The translations under genes and the position numbers were made by a program. A stretch of 64,000 bases of DNA from Isochrysis galbana. Lineage: Eukaryota; Haptophyta; Isochrysidales; Isochrysidaceae. Every line of letters starts with the position of its first letter. Within the stretch, counting starts at the first letter, position 1. The stretch is from positions 7,088,399 to 7,152,398 of the forward strand of contig CM030931.1 of NCBI GenBank assembly GCA_018136815.1, in the 5' to 3' direction. Below are positions 50,403 through 61,600 of this stretch, piece after piece. The notes under the pieces are model-generated. The model made no database searches, was not told the origin of the DNA, and saw only the letters and a program-made list of their open reading frames with translations.

Positions 50403-50936
50403 GCGCGGCCCTCAGGAGAAGAGAGAGAGAGAGAGGTCCCGGAGGAGCCGCTGTACTCTCTCGCCTCGCCTCGCAAGCCTCTCTCCTCTCTCCTCCGTCC
50501 CTTTCTTCCATATCCGCAGCATCTCTCACAGAGTGTTGGTCGGCTGCTCCCTCCTCTTCTCTCTCCGTCCTCGTCGTCCCACTCGAGCTCGCATAGGGAC
50601 GCACTCTACATTCAATCAGTAGACATGGATAGATTCACTCACCCGCGGCGGCGTCTCCTCGAGGCGCCACAGCGCATCCCCTTCACTCTCTTTGCGCTCT
50701 CTCCCGACTCCTTTCTCTCCCAACCTTCCCCTCACCTTCTTTCCTGTATTTTGATCTCTTAATTCTCTAGTTTTGTCCTCTCCGCTCGCTCTCCTCCCTC
50801 ATTCGCTCTCCACCCCCTTCTCCCCCGCCCCGGGCCCTCGCTCGCCTCCCCCTCGCCTCCCCCCCCCCTCTCCTGCGGCTCTTGCCCCTCGCGCCTGCGC
50901 CCGTGCCGCTGCGCCGACACTGAAAGTCGGCACACG

Positions 50937-51107
50937 ATGGCCTCTCACTCCGAGGAGATCTGGGTGCCCGTCACCCTCCACCTTCCCATCGGCTTTGCCA
51001 AATCATGGAACCCAGCGCACTGCGCGCCGGTCTCCTTCATGTGTGGCCCGTACGCCATCATCTTGCTCGCGCAGGTGCGGGGCGAGCGCGCACGCACGCA
51101 CGCACGC

Positions 51108-51172
<65 letters not shown>

Positions 51173-54100
51173 CACACATGCACACACACGCACACACACA
51201 CACACACACACGCGCGTGCGCGCGCGCGCACACACGCACACGCACACGCACACGCACACGCACACGCACACGCACACGCACACGCACACGCACACACACA
51301 CGCACACGCACACACACACCCACACCCACACACACACACACACGCACACGCACACGCACACGCACACGCACACGCACACGCACACGCACACACACACACA
51401 CATGGGGAAGGGGGAGGGGGAAGGGGGGGGGGGTTACCGCCGCGCTCACTTCGGACCTGCCGCAAGCACGCGCCGGTGAGGGCTGCTGCACACGGGGAGA
51501 TTCTCACACATTGGCCCTGGTAGTTTCTCAACTCGACTCTATCCGATTCGGATGGCCTGGTGGGCAGCGAGCGACCTGTGCGTCTCACGCTGGCCGTTTC
51601 TTGCCCTCACTGCAACAGCTCGGGAACACTGTTCTTGTGCCGGTGCTGCCTTTCCTCATTCGCGAGATGGGATACTCAAGGTTCGCCTACGGCGTTCTTC
51701 AGTCCAGTATGTGGATGTCGCAAACCATCCTCTCGCCGCTTCTCGGCGCGCTCTCGGATTCCATTGGCCGTAGAACCGTCATATTCATTTCTCTTCTCAT
51801 ATCTGCCAGTGGTGAGAGCCTGGTGCCTTCTTCTGCGAACAGCACGAGCAACCAGTTGGCGAAACATCTATTAGCGCTGCCCCCATGGTAAAATGCGAGT
51901 GCATTCGGCGAATCTGACATTAATCTTCGCACTCTCACTCATTCCGGCTTGGCCAGGTTGTCTCTTGTTGGGGTTATCACAGTCATTTCCTCTCATGCTG
52001 ATTGCGCGTGTGATTACGGGATCGGGCTTCCAGATCGCCCTCTTCCGAGCATACTTTGCCGATACAACTTCCGAGGACAAGGTATATCAAGGGCAGCTTG
52101 ATTAATGCTCATCCATGCCTTCCAGTAGGCTAGCCACCAAGGATGTAGGCTGCTACTGGTGCATTCAGGGGTTGCCTTGAACAACGATGCGTGCTGTCAC
52201 GGATCATGTCCGCCGCATCGACTTACGAGCCTCCCCGCCACCTCATCACTGACAGCGCACAGGCACATTTGGCCTCATTGGCGTTACTCTCAATGGCGCT
52301 CTCATCCTCGGCCCGATGCTTGGCGGCCTCGTCTCGGAGTTTTCTGGCGAATATCTCGCCCCCTCGACCACTCTTGGCGGCAAGCGCATCTGCGCACTGG
52401 TAGCGTGCGCGCTCTTCCTCTGCGGCGCTCTGGTAAGGATCTGGCCGCCGTGTCCCGCACGCATGTGAAGACCTCTCCCAAGAAGAGTGGAGCCGCCCCG
52501 CCTCATCCGCCAAACTGCTCGAACTTTTGTCTCGAATCTTAACATCAGATTATTTCCTGGGAAATGGATGCGCCGCGGATCAGCTATGTTTCTTCCTTGT
52601 CGAACATCACCCGCTGCTGTCAGACGAGGCGTTGGCTGACACCCTGCCCTGGCTCGGCACGTTCAGGTTTGTGCAATATGGCAACCTGATGAGAATGTAG
52701 TCGATTCCAAAATGTCACGAGCAAGCTCTTTCAATAAGGTGCGACCTGTGGAGAAGGCGCTGTATGTAGAGTGGCGGGCCCAGGACATCAGAGACAGAGC
52801 GCTTTGGCCGCTTCCTTGCACCTGATAATCCGCGACGATCCTTGGATGGCGTACGCACTCTTCCCCGAGCACTGATTTCACATGCATGGCTATGATGTGC
52901 AGGCCTCCAATGCCGAGAAGGGCTCACAAGGACCTGAAACCTCGCGTCTGCATGGAGTCAAATATGTTAAGGTCGAGGTCGAGACGGCTGCTGAATCAAG
53001 ACTCGAGCGTTGTGGTCCCTGCGGAAGAGGGCTTCACAAGCTGTGGCTGTTGTTGGCATATTTGGCACAGGTGTGCCAATGGAATCGGCCGAGGAGTGTG
53101 CCAGAGACAAGGCAAAGAAAGTCGTACGGTGGCTGTCGAGAGGAATGGGCTCTGCTTGGACGCATGCGGCGAGGCAAGGGAGGCGGGAGCATCCGTGCGT
53201 GCTGCAGGCGTAAGCTGAGCTACTCCTATCCTTGTGCATACTCATCGTCCTCCGCAGTACCACGTGTATCCACTGCTTACGCTCAATTTTTTCTTCCGCT
53301 TCGCATTCGCTGCGTACAAGAGCAACTTTCCCTATCTATGCGAGGACGCTCTCGGGTATGGCCCCCGTGAGGTAAGAGTACACCGCCGCTTCACGTTGAA
53401 CCGGGGTTCTCACACCCAGGTGGTTGCCGTGACGTCTGTGCTGCTGGTGCGCGAGAGGGCGTGTACCTTGTTGGTATACCGGGCACACTCGTGGGTGATG
53501 GGTGGCAGGAGGCTGCACCGAGCTCATTGGCTAAGGTCCCGCATGGTGTCTCGCGCAGGTGGGCATGGCTGTTTCTGCCATGGGGGTAGGCGGCATGGTG
53601 GTGCAGGGCGTGCTGGTGCGCTTCATTAACAATCGGTGAGTAGCCCAGGCTAGGATGTGGGCTTTGTTGTGCTCGCCGCACTAAGCGGCGTGATTGTTGC
53701 GGACACTTTCGTGGAGCGTACTGTGGTTTCATGGGATCCTCCCGGCTGAGCAATATTCATGCCCCCTGTGCCGGCTCTCATTGTTGTGCTCGCCGCACTA
53801 AGCGGCGTGTTTACTACGAACACTCTGCTAGACCGTACTATGGCTTCATGGGCTCCTGATTCAGCGACACTCATGCCCCCGTCCCGGCCCTCAATCTTGG
53901 TAGGCTTGGAGAGCAGAAAACGTTGGTGTTAGCTATGGGATGCACGTCCTTTGGTTACGCTGCCCTCGCCTTCGTTGCATCGACCGTCTCGCTCGTTCCG
54001 TGTCTCACACTGATATCTCTTGGATACGGCCTCGCGGTGCCTTGCATTACCACACTCTTCGCGAACGTGCCCGTCCAACAGGTGATGAGGATCACCAGCC

Positions 54101-54734
54101 CCATTGACAGTCGCATCCTTATTCCCTTGTGGGTCTGTGCTAACATCTGCCTTGCTTGCTGGATAAAGCCCTTCCCATTTCTTGCGCAGGGTGTGATGCA
54201 AGGCATTGCCGGCTCGATCGATCGCTTCGGTCAAGTATTCGGGCCTATCGCTGGTGGTTTGCTCCTCGACTACACAGGCCTGCACGTGCTTATGCTCGGT
54301 ACAGGTGGATCGCTTGCCGTCGTCTCAGCCTTGTGCCTATCGCTCATCATCGATTCGACGTCGGCCTTCTCGAGCGCTCTCGACACCCTTTGCTCCTTGT
54401 GTCTCTGCCGGTACGGCGTTCTCGGGGCGCATGGCTACTCAGTCGTGGGGCAGGTAAGTCTTGTCGCGTACGTCGCCTTTGCCCGAGCTGCCACCATGAA
54501 TGGGTGCCGGCCTAAACGGCATTGCTCGATGCCCCCCTCCCCCCCTCTCATACACCTATTTCGTCCTTGCAGGCCATCCCGGAGGAGGAGGAGGAGGAGG
54601 AGGAGGAGGAGGAGGATGGCAATAGCAAATTGGGGGGGCGGCTTGCGCCTGCCAGTCCTAAAGGGGAGGTAGCTTCGTCACCGAGGGCTTGCAATGGGTG
54701 CTTGAACGGTGGCTCCACTGCTACCAAACACTGA
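50937..54734 (+). CDS. Major facilitator superfamily transporter (DHA1/TetA-like)
   Basis: Exons with GT/AG borders and compatible phases: 50937-51074, 51619-51811, 51957-52081, 52256-52432, then (less sure) 52488-52666 and 52903-53070, then 53258-53371, 53559-53635, 53904-54081, 54190-54453, 54573-54734. The phases of the two middle exons do not fit directly, so a piece of the central loop is missing from my model. MFS features: first helix across exons 1-2 ([19 protein letters not shown]), the loop 2-3 signature [11 protein letters not shown] (about residues 88-98), [75 protein letters not shown]-like [17 protein letters not shown] and [14 protein letters not shown]. Exon 11 adds an acidic tail (eleven Glu). 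Likely an organellar or plasma-membrane exporter of small solutes; substrate unknown. Confidence 0.85.
51092..51402 (+). repeat. CACG/CA microsatellite inside MFS intron 1
   Basis: ACGC tetranucleotides (about 51092-51172) pass into (CA)n with interspersed CG to 51402, roughly 310 bp of nearly perfect alternating purine-pyrimidine. Apparent ORFs of Thr-His or Cys-Val repeats on both strands are artefacts. It fills most of the 544-nt first intron. Confidence 0.95.
53664..53893 (+). repeat. Two-unit tandem repeat in an MFS intron
   Basis: TTGTTGTGCTCGCCGCACTA begins units at 53664 and 53781 (117 bp apart). Both contain an AAGCGGCGTG hairpin (CGCCGC...GCGGCG), a CGTACTATGG/CGTACTGTGG block, TTCATGGG, TCATGCCCCC and a CCGGC block. 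The units are about 80-85% alike by eye and lie wholly between exons 8 and 9. Confidence 0.75.
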
Positions 54735-55640
54735 GAATCGGGAAGAGGAGGAGCATGGATCAAGAGCATGGATCAACCCTCTGTGTGGCTTGCGCCACGG
54801 CCCGCGCTGTCGGACGACTGTGGCGATTTCCGAATTCGTTGAGGAAGCGTCGACATGTCGCGCAAACGGCGTTGGCCTTCTCCATGCGTCGAGCGGCTGT
54901 GCACCATGTACGGCGGCCGTCACGTCATAGCTGATTCCATGCTGAATCATTGTTGCTCAGACGAGGTTGGCACTTTGGCTCGCGCTTCGAGACGCATGGG
55001 TAGATTTTTGCGTAACCACCGCACATGTTCCGACCGTCCCGGAATACTCCTATTTTGCCCCATACGAGCATTGAGCCGGGCAAGTCTAATCCTTGGGGCT
55101 GAAGAAGCGGTTTGTGTGCTGTGTGCACGTGCATGCACCGCGAGAACCATTTGGGAGTTGGTCGAGCAACTTTCGGATAGACGACTACTGCGGCTTGTCG
55201 TTGGCATCTCATGGTTGTGGCTCCGTCAAACACCTGCATTCAAACACCGAGTCAGACGTGCTTGCGAATCAATCGTGGACGATCGATGTAGCGTGTGGGT
55301 TTGAATGTAGAGAGATTGTGGGCTGCGATGCTGCCTCCACACATTCCACGTAGTAGTGATGGCTTGTGCGCAACTGCGACCACTGCTTTCTCTTTTTCTC
55401 TTTTCGACGCCAAAAAACCGCTTTCGAAAATGCCTGCTATTGCTGTACTAATACAAAACAAGAGCCTACGTCGTTGTCGAGTACGAGCGCGGGCGATTCC
55501 TATTCCTGCTGTAAGAGGCGGGTCGGGTTCGTTGGTTAGGGCGGAGCTCCCCCGTGGCCATGGCCAAGGCAGCTGTGTACACCATATGCACGCGCTGCAC
55601 GCGCTGTGAGGTGCACGGGTGCACGATGTGCTCCGCGAGT
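54735..55640. other. No confidently supported gene
   Basis: A plus-strand frame at 54855-55304 (149 residues, start MSRKRRWPSPCVERLCTMYG) has mixed composition with many Cys and Arg, but no domain, no intron signals and an equally open minus strand. Left unassigned. Confidence 0.35.
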
Positions 55641-55647
55641 GACCGAA

Positions 55648-56140
55648 CTATCGTTATGAACGATAGGGTCATGGAGCGCGCCTCGCTCCCACCCCCCATC
55701 CCGCCCACCCCGCCGCGCCGACCGACCACGACATGGCAGACGCTGCGCAGACGCAGCGCCCTCAAGCTTGGGCCACGCCAGCCCAGGTACTCGCGAGCCA
55801 CGCACCCGAAACAAGGCCACAGAGCCACACGAGCAGGAAGCAACTCATCACCACACAGGACACCATTACAAACTAGTCAGCACATACGAATCCGCATACA
55901 GCAAAAGCCATAAAGCTCTATAATAATGTTACGGATGCCCCTCCGCCCTTTGCCCTTTGCCCCTTTCCTATGTTTACTTTCTAAAGCCCTGTGAGATCTC
56001 CTCTCCTCTCTCTCTCTTCACGTGAGGAGAGGCGACGGGCCTCCTCTCTTCTTTTTCTCTCTTCCCCTCTCTTTTCCCCTCCTCACGTTCTCACTCTGTT
56101 TACATTAGTGTTCTATGTGTTATTGTGAGTGTGCGTGAGG
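55648..56140 (+). mobile_element. Short LINE-derived element (5' hairpin, MERA ORF, CT-rich 3' block)
   Basis: CTATCG-TTATGAA-CGATAG hairpin (55648-55666), ATGGAGCGCGCC at 55671 and an 80-residue ORF (MERASLPPPIPPTPPRRPTT) ending at 55913; then AT-rich sequence, CTTCACGTGAGGAGAGGCGA, a CT tract and TTTACATTAGTGTTCTATGT. Neither endonuclease nor RT is present. The same pieces recur at 14885, 45120-45320 and 5490-5640, so it is a non-autonomous family sharing the LINE 5' end. Confidence 0.6.
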
Positions 56141-56180
56141 TAGAGGTGTTTGGGGTTTTGTATAGAGAATTTTATCCGGT

Positions 56181-56974
56181 TCTGTTCCGAAGAGGATTAA
56201 TTAATTAACTTCTTAATAGTCTCACCGCACACGCGGCCGTGGACCCTCTACTTTCTACTCACGCAGCAAAACTTTCTACACCCCCTCTCTCCCGGCCCTT
56301 TCCCCCCCGCCATCAGGCGACTCCCCCCGTGCACTACTAGGGGGATAGGGGTGGAGGGCTTAGATATGGTCGGTGGCCCGCGCCCCCCCCCGGTGATCCG
56401 TTCCCCCCTTCCTCCTATGCCTGCCGGGCTGGGGGCGTCCTCAGTCCCGACTTCTCCTGTAAACAGGTGCGGGACTTACATATTTTTCGGTGGTCGGAGC
56501 TCTCGCTCCGCCCACCCCCTTCTCCGCGCTCTCTCTCCCCTCTCCTGCAGGCACGCGCGATGGCGCGCCTCTGACAGGCCTGCAGCTGCCTCTGGCGACC
56601 CTTGGAGGCTCCTGGAGGCCAGCTCAGGGGGCAGAGGAGGCTGGGGCAGGGCCCTGGTCTCCCCTGCCTCTCTCTCGCTGGCGCTCCTGGGCCTCAGTCA
56701 GGGGCCCCCACTCTGCACCTGTCTGCCTGTCGAACAGGGGGGGGAGGGGGGGTTGGAGCGATGGGCTGGCCACGACAGGCCAGGACGCGCGAGGCAGGCG
56801 AGCCTGCCACTGAGAGAGTGGGTCAGCAGGGCAGTGGGCTCCTGGCAAGCCATCAGGCGTGCCAGGAGCATGGGTGATTCCTCCCCCATGGCAGGGGAGG
56901 AGTGGAGAGGGGGGGGGGCTCGTGCCCCCCCATGGGCGAACTAAGTATAAACTTAGTGTCTGTTCCGAAGAGGA
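56181..56974 (+). mobile_element. Element A, full copy
   Basis: TCTGTTCCGAAGAGGA (16 bp) at 56181-56196 is repeated at 56959-56974. The 762-bp insert begins TTAATTAATTAACTTCTTAA and ends AACTAAGTATAAACTTAGTG, with all the blocks of the copies at 19398 and 27801. It split a minus-strand gene fragment whose next piece starts at 56997. The perfect duplication implies a recent insertion. Confidence 0.88.
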
Positions 56975-56996
56975 AGAGAGGCGCCGCATCCCTAAC

Positions 56997-57248
56997 TCAC
57001 GAGCGACACGCATCGCTCCCCGTAACAAAGTCCTCCCAACGCCTTGACCGCGCCAATAAGGTGTCTTTAATGTTCGTATTGTGCTTGAAATCGAATGAAC
57101 TGAATAAGGACTTACATTCGAAAGTGTACGTCCACAAATTTGGGTTCGACTCAAGCAGCCTCCTCAGGGAGTTGTTGCTCCCCCCCGGGTTGACCCCAAC
57201 CGGCGGCGGCGGACTGATGCTGTCCAATGCTTCCGCCATAACCTGCAT
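56997..57248 (-). CDS. Unknown protein fragment (N-terminal)
   Basis: Minus-strand frame with ATG at 57239 (MAEALDSISPPPPVGVNPGG) continuing LRRLLESNPNLWTYTFECKS and DTLLARSRRWEDFVTGSDAC for about 80 residues. Lower GC and ordinary composition suggest real coding sequence. It ends at or near the element A insertion. Its position beside the recombinase gene on the opposite strand suggests it may be another protein of the same element. Family unknown. Confidence 0.4.
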   Translation of the reverse strand: MQVMAEALDSISPPPPVGVNPGGSNNSLRRLLESNPNLWTYTFECKSLFSSFDFKHNTNIKDTLLARSRRWEDFVTGSDACRS

Positions 57249-57339
57249 GGCAGATTTATAAGTGCCATATGGCGGAAAGAGAGGTGTGATGAATTTTTAA
57301 AGTTATCGTCCATTTTTTTATTATCCATTGCAATCGCTT

Positions 57340-58283
57340 GCGTATTACATCATCAGCCACCATTCCATTTGTAGACATGGTTGAGCAGTGTGAGGTGGGT
57401 GCCTTTGCTCAAATACTAGAAGATTTTTTTTGTACCGGTGCATCGCGTATTTGGAAACGAGGGGTACCAAATGAAGGCAAACGACCTCCGCTTACCGCCG
57501 CGCCAAGGCCCTCGGGGACATGGTCACCGGACAACTTTCAGTCATTCTCGAATTCCAGAGGCAACGCCTCGACGAGCTAGAGGCTGTCGCTGCCGGCGGC
57601 CTCGAGGCGGAGAAATTCGCCCCTCTCTACCACACCGCGACACCGCTCGAGCGAACGTCGGTGCCAGGTCGGACTTGGGGCAGTACCTCTTCGACACCTC
57701 GGTGGAGCGGAGACACACGGCGCTCAACTCGGCGTCCGCCTCGCTGTACGTCGCGCCCTTCAAACGGATAGACTCGGGTTTTATGTGGCTGCGCCTGACG
57801 GAGAAGCAGCGCAAACATCACGGGGTCCGGCGTATAGTTCGCATTCCAGTTAATTAACCCGCGAGCGACTCACGGCTCACGGCGTGCCCTCGCAGGTACC
57901 GGCGGTCGTGCGGCTCGCGGGCCGTTTCATTCAGGCAAAAGCGGACGGAGCAGCCGCCAACCGCATTCTTCTTCCAGTTGGCCGGGGAGACACCCCCGAC
58001 CACTTCACACATGTCCAAGTGGGTGGCCCGGACGTTAGCAAAGTATGATATCGTAGCCCCGGCAGGCTTCGCGTACCTCGGGCACTCGCTGCGATCTGGC
58101 GCATCATCGGCGGTGGAGGCTATCAGGGTGCCGCGGGCCAGAGCAGATTGGTTAGGAGGCTGGGCCCCGGGCACGTCTACCCGGGAGGAGCATTACATCG
58201 ACCCGACGATAGGCCCGTCGATGGCAGCTTGCGCCCTCTTCGGTTGGCTCCTGGATCACACTTATTCCGTCGAGGACGCATAG
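57340..58283 (+). CDS. Tyrosine recombinase of a YR retroelement, C-terminal part clear
   Basis: The C-terminal part (57910-58283) reads AFFFQLAGETPPTTSHMSKW, IVAPAGFAYLGHSLRSGASS, LGGWAPGTSTREEHYIDPTI and ACALFGWLL to a stop at 58281-58283. This is the box II of tyrosine recombinases: H-x-x-R (HSLR), GGW in place of the usual H/W, and the nucleophile Tyr in EEHYIDP. Such enzymes are found in Cryptons, DIRS and Ngaro elements and cut and rejoin circular DNA intermediates. Upstream frames (GDMVTGQLSVILEFQRQRLD, 57515 on; DLGQYLFDTSVERRHTALNS, 57670 on) are protein-like but not in one frame, so the N-terminal half is split by introns or decayed. Confidence 0.65.
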
Positions 58284-58340
58284 ACGAGCTCCAGTCTCTC
58301 TCTCTCTCTCATTCCGTCGTACACGACGAGGGGTTCGGAC

Positions 58341-58574
58341 GGCGATTACACCCATCCGTGATAGAAGCTAGAATAGAGCGGGTGCGAATGTGAGGTTTAA
58401 TAGTAACCCCCGTTCACACCGCGTCAGAGCTCTAGACTTCTCTCGCGGCTTTCGCTCTCCCTACCCAACCCACCCGTTGTTAGGCTGTGCGTGTGCCTTA
58501 GGAAGATTAAGATTCATCCTAAGTTGGCGATTACACCCATCCGTGATAGAAGCTAGAATAGAGCGGGTGCGAAT
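58341..58574 (+). repeat. Split direct repeat (B1-A2-B2) downstream of the recombinase
   Basis: A perfect 49-bp repeat (starting GGCGATTACACCCATCCGTG) stands at 58341-58389 and 58526-58574, with 136 bp between. It begins 58 bp after the recombinase stop. This is the layout of the 3' end of Ngaro/VIPER-type YR retrotransposons (B1-A2-B2), in which the middle segment copies the element's left end (A1). A1 was not found in this window. Confidence 0.65.
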
Positions 58575-59015
58575 TGATAGAAGAAAGGGCATGGGGTGAG
58601 GCCTACCCACTACCCATAGGAGTAGAGCTCTAAAGTAGTATTTGATTGGGGTCCCTATGTATTGTAACAACTGTACGGCCGCTCCGCGCAGCCGGTGGTT
58701 TCCCCGCCGCGCGCACCCCCTCCCGACTGTAGTTCTTTAGTTGAGTTTGCACGCGTGGCGGCGGATCGATGCCGAGCTCTGCCGATCTTTTCTTCTTTCT
58801 CTCCCCCCCCCCGCCCCCCCCCCCCCCCGCCCCTCTCCTCTCGGAGGACCGACTATCATTAGATGGCTCGATGAGTAGAGAGTCTCGAGAGTAGAGTGGA
58901 TGAAAGTTCCAGCGGGTCTGGCCATCTCAGCGTCGGCCCGCCGTCCATTTGCGCACCCCCCCCCCCCGACAGGAGAGACAGCTGGCCGACGGCCCGCAAC
59001 ACACCATCGGTCTCG

Positions 59016-60054
59016 ATGACGGCCACTCCCCGCCACGCCAGCCTCCTTCGCGTCCTCATCCTCTCAGCGGTCGCGCCGACGGTCGTAGGCTTCGTGTCTC
59101 TCCCGAACGCCCCTCCCCTCCACCGCCCAGCCGTCAGAGCCACGGCCGTGCAGATGTACTCAAGCGTGAGTGCAGAGGAGGTCGCTGCGCGAACGGCAAG
59201 GCTTCTCGCGGCAAAGGAGGAATCGGGACTCACATGGGATGAGCTGGCAGCCAAACTCGGCCTAACCAACACGTACACCGTTCAGCTCTTCCTTGGCCAA
59301 GTGCGTGCACTCTCTTGCGGCTTGCACACTGACGGATGTGATCTTTACATGTTCATTCTCCCCTCTCGTGCTTAGGCGAAGTTGAGCGCGTCCAGTGCGG
59401 CGGTTCTACAGGGTGCAGTGCCGCAAATCTCGGATGCCGACTTGAACGCCATGCAAGACAGCTTCCCAATGCGCAAATGGGATCCTGCACTCATCCAGGT
59501 AAGCTCGAGGTCCAACATCAGCGACGAGCCTCCATGTTGACCGTGTTCTGAAACTCCTCACCGCTCCTTTTGTGCTGTTGCACCCAGGAACCAAATGTGT
59601 ACAGGACGCACGAAGCCATCATGCACTACGCGGAAGCGATCAAGACATTGATAAACGAACAATGCGGTGATGGCATCATGTCCGCGGTAAATTGCATGGA
59701 TGATGAGGGGAGATACTTAGGCTGTGAGACGCTGATAGTACAGGGATGCAACAGAGCCAGATCAAAGCCGTACAAGCACGTCGCGCTTTTCACCTAGCCG
59801 CTGTTCCAGTCATGGACAGCTGCCGGAAACGAAAAAAGCGTGCGCTTCTTGCTCCTCGTGAAAATCGGCTTTTGACCAATTCACAAACTGACCCCCTTCT
59901 TCCCCTACAGATCGATTTCTACTTGACTGTGGGCACCACCATGGGCAAAGCTGGCGAAAGGCGCGTCGTTCTCACATTCAATGGCAAATTTCTGCCATTC
60001 ATCGAGCAGAGGGCAGAAGACAATACTGCAGCTAGGGCTAGCTCGCAAGACTGA
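59016..60054 (+). CDS. cynS: Cyanate lyase (cyanase), likely plastid-targeted
   Basis: Exons 59016-59300, 59376-59498, 59588-59686 and 59911-60054 join in phase 0 to 216 residues. The enzyme converts cyanate and bicarbonate to CO2 and carbamate, which releases ammonia. The helical N-terminal domain reads [20 protein letters not shown]; catalytic residues are Arg142 and Glu145 (VYRTHEAI) and Ser168 (GDGIMSA|IDF), spaced exactly as Arg96, Glu99 and Ser122 of the E. coli enzyme; the C-terminal strands are [15 protein letters not shown]. The first 60 residues are an extension: a signal-peptide-like core ([20 protein letters not shown]) with Phe after the predicted cut, then an Ala/Pro/Arg-rich segment, the typical import signal of complex plastids. 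A 17-residue polar tail follows the domain. Intact and probably functional. Confidence 0.93.
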
Positions 60055-60774
60055 GGATGCCTGGCCAAATTTCCATCGCCATCCCAGCCGTCTGAGAGCT
60101 CCACGGCTCCGTGTAGCAATATAGACCAGCAACCGGCGAGACACGAAAGCGAGATGCCGCCACAACAGCATAGGCTCATGGCACACGACAAGAATACTGC
60201 ATGAGATCCAGAGCAGTCAGACAACTGATCGCCCCCGAATTTCATGGGTGAGCACCTTGTGTGTGGCGAGGAAGGGGGGAGAGGGAAGCGCCCAAAGAAG
60301 GCTCCCTCTTCCTCAACGCGTGCTGTTGGATTCCCCCTCTCTTGCATGGACGTCGTCGCATTCCCCATGCTTTTACGTCGACCGAGCGACTAGGCCCCAA
60401 CTCCTCTCCGTCCATGCTGATGGTGCGTTGCTATCTCCCCGCGTCCGGCGCAGTGCTATCCATTCTAGCCGTGCGAGGGGTTTGCCCGATCCCCACTTGG
60501 AGAGTCGCCATTCCCCTCCTTACTCATTCCCTCAAGAAAGGTTCCTCAAGTCGACCTCCGGCAGCTTATCGGGCGTGTTTACCTCTTTGTTTGTGTGTGC
60601 CTGTCGCGCTTCGGAGCTGCCCGTGTCCTCCCAAGCTCCCTCTCGCACCCCCCCTTTCACTCTTCAAGTGTTTCAAGGCAAGTGCGCAATCCACCGGTGC
60701 CTGGCCCTCCCTAGCGGGCGCGGGCCATGGTCCGAGTCCGAGCCACCTCACTCATGGGTGTTCTCTAGTGAAAT

Positions 60775-61005
60775 AAAATCTCAAGATTCTAGGCTACCAC
60801 CTACTACGGACCCGGTATCCGCTACCTCCCTAACAACATCGACCTCATGTCCCTTCGCTACCCCTCCCCCTCGTTCCCTTCCCCCTTTCATTCGCCTTTA
60901 TCTGTATCTTCATCTTCGGTTTCAGGTTTTAGGGTCCCGCCGCCACGTGCACTACCTTGGGCCTGGTTTAGAGTGCGGAGTCCGGACAGGCCTTTTGGTT
61001 GACTC
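60775..61005 (-). repeat. LINE 3' UTR fragment (reverse)
   Basis: Minus strand: AAAAGGCCTGTCCGGACTCC, the CACTCTAAACCAGGCCCAAG block, GAAACCGAAGATGAAG and, at the end, TAGAATCTTGAGATTTTATT. It matches the 3' ends at 11494 and 48986 with a T-rich rather than pure T tail. No coding part remains. 60055-60774 holds no supported gene. Confidence 0.6.
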
Positions 61006-61079
61006 GTGTTTTGTGTCATTGGGATGGTCGTGTGCCAAGGCTTATGTTGCGCTCCGTTGGGAGTTTATGATCGTTCAAA

Positions 61080-61600
61080 ACCTTTTAATATTCTTACCGC
61101 ACTCGCGGGCGAAAGGAACCACTACCTACTACACGTAGTACGTAGCATACTTTCTACACCCCCACGCTCCCCCGGCCCTTCTCCCCCCGCCATCAGGCGG
61201 CTCCCCCCGTACACTACTAGGGGAATAGGGGTGGAGGGCTTAGATCTGGTCCGGTGGCCCGCGCCCCCCCCCCCCCCGGTGATCATTCCCCCCCCTTCCT
61301 CCTGTGTCTCCGAGTGGGCGGCGGCTTCAGCCCCGACATATCCTGTAAACAGTAAACAGGAGACAGGAGCGGGACTTACCAATTTTTCGGTGGGCGGAGC
61401 TCTCTCTCCGCCCACCCCCTTCTCCGCGCTCTCTCTCCCCTCTCCTGCGGCACGCCCGATGGCGCGCCTGCGGCAGGCCTCCAGCTGCCCTCTGGCGACC
61501 CCTAGAGCCTCCTGGAGGCCAGCTCAGGGGGCAAATGAGGCTAGGGCTGGGCCCTGGCCTCCCCTGCCTCTCCCTCGCTGGCGATCCAGCCCCAGCCCTA
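61080..61600 (+). repeat. Element A subfamily 2 copy, truncated
   Basis: Starts CCTTTTAATATTCTTACCGC like 39310, then CACGTAGTACGTAGC, CCATCAGGCGGCTCCCCCCG, TTAGATCTGGTCCGGTGGCC, TGTAAACAGTAAACAGGAGA (a small duplication), the GATGGCGCGCCTGCGGCAGG block and CAGCTCAGGGGGCAAATGAG. It lacks the right half and the palindromic terminus; sequence of the Ser/Pro ORF family follows at 61600. Confidence 0.65.

Noticed and set aside
50773-51588. Long ORFs of Thr-His, Ala-His or Cys-Val repeats on both strands
   Set aside because: They are read-through of the CA/CACG microsatellite, open in all frames; the real coding part is only exon 1 of the MFS gene.
52439-52545. Alternative reading of MFS exon 5 (frame with [10 protein letters not shown])
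   Set aside because: It stops soon and lacks hydrophobic sequence; the other frame stays open for about 65 codons up to a donor.
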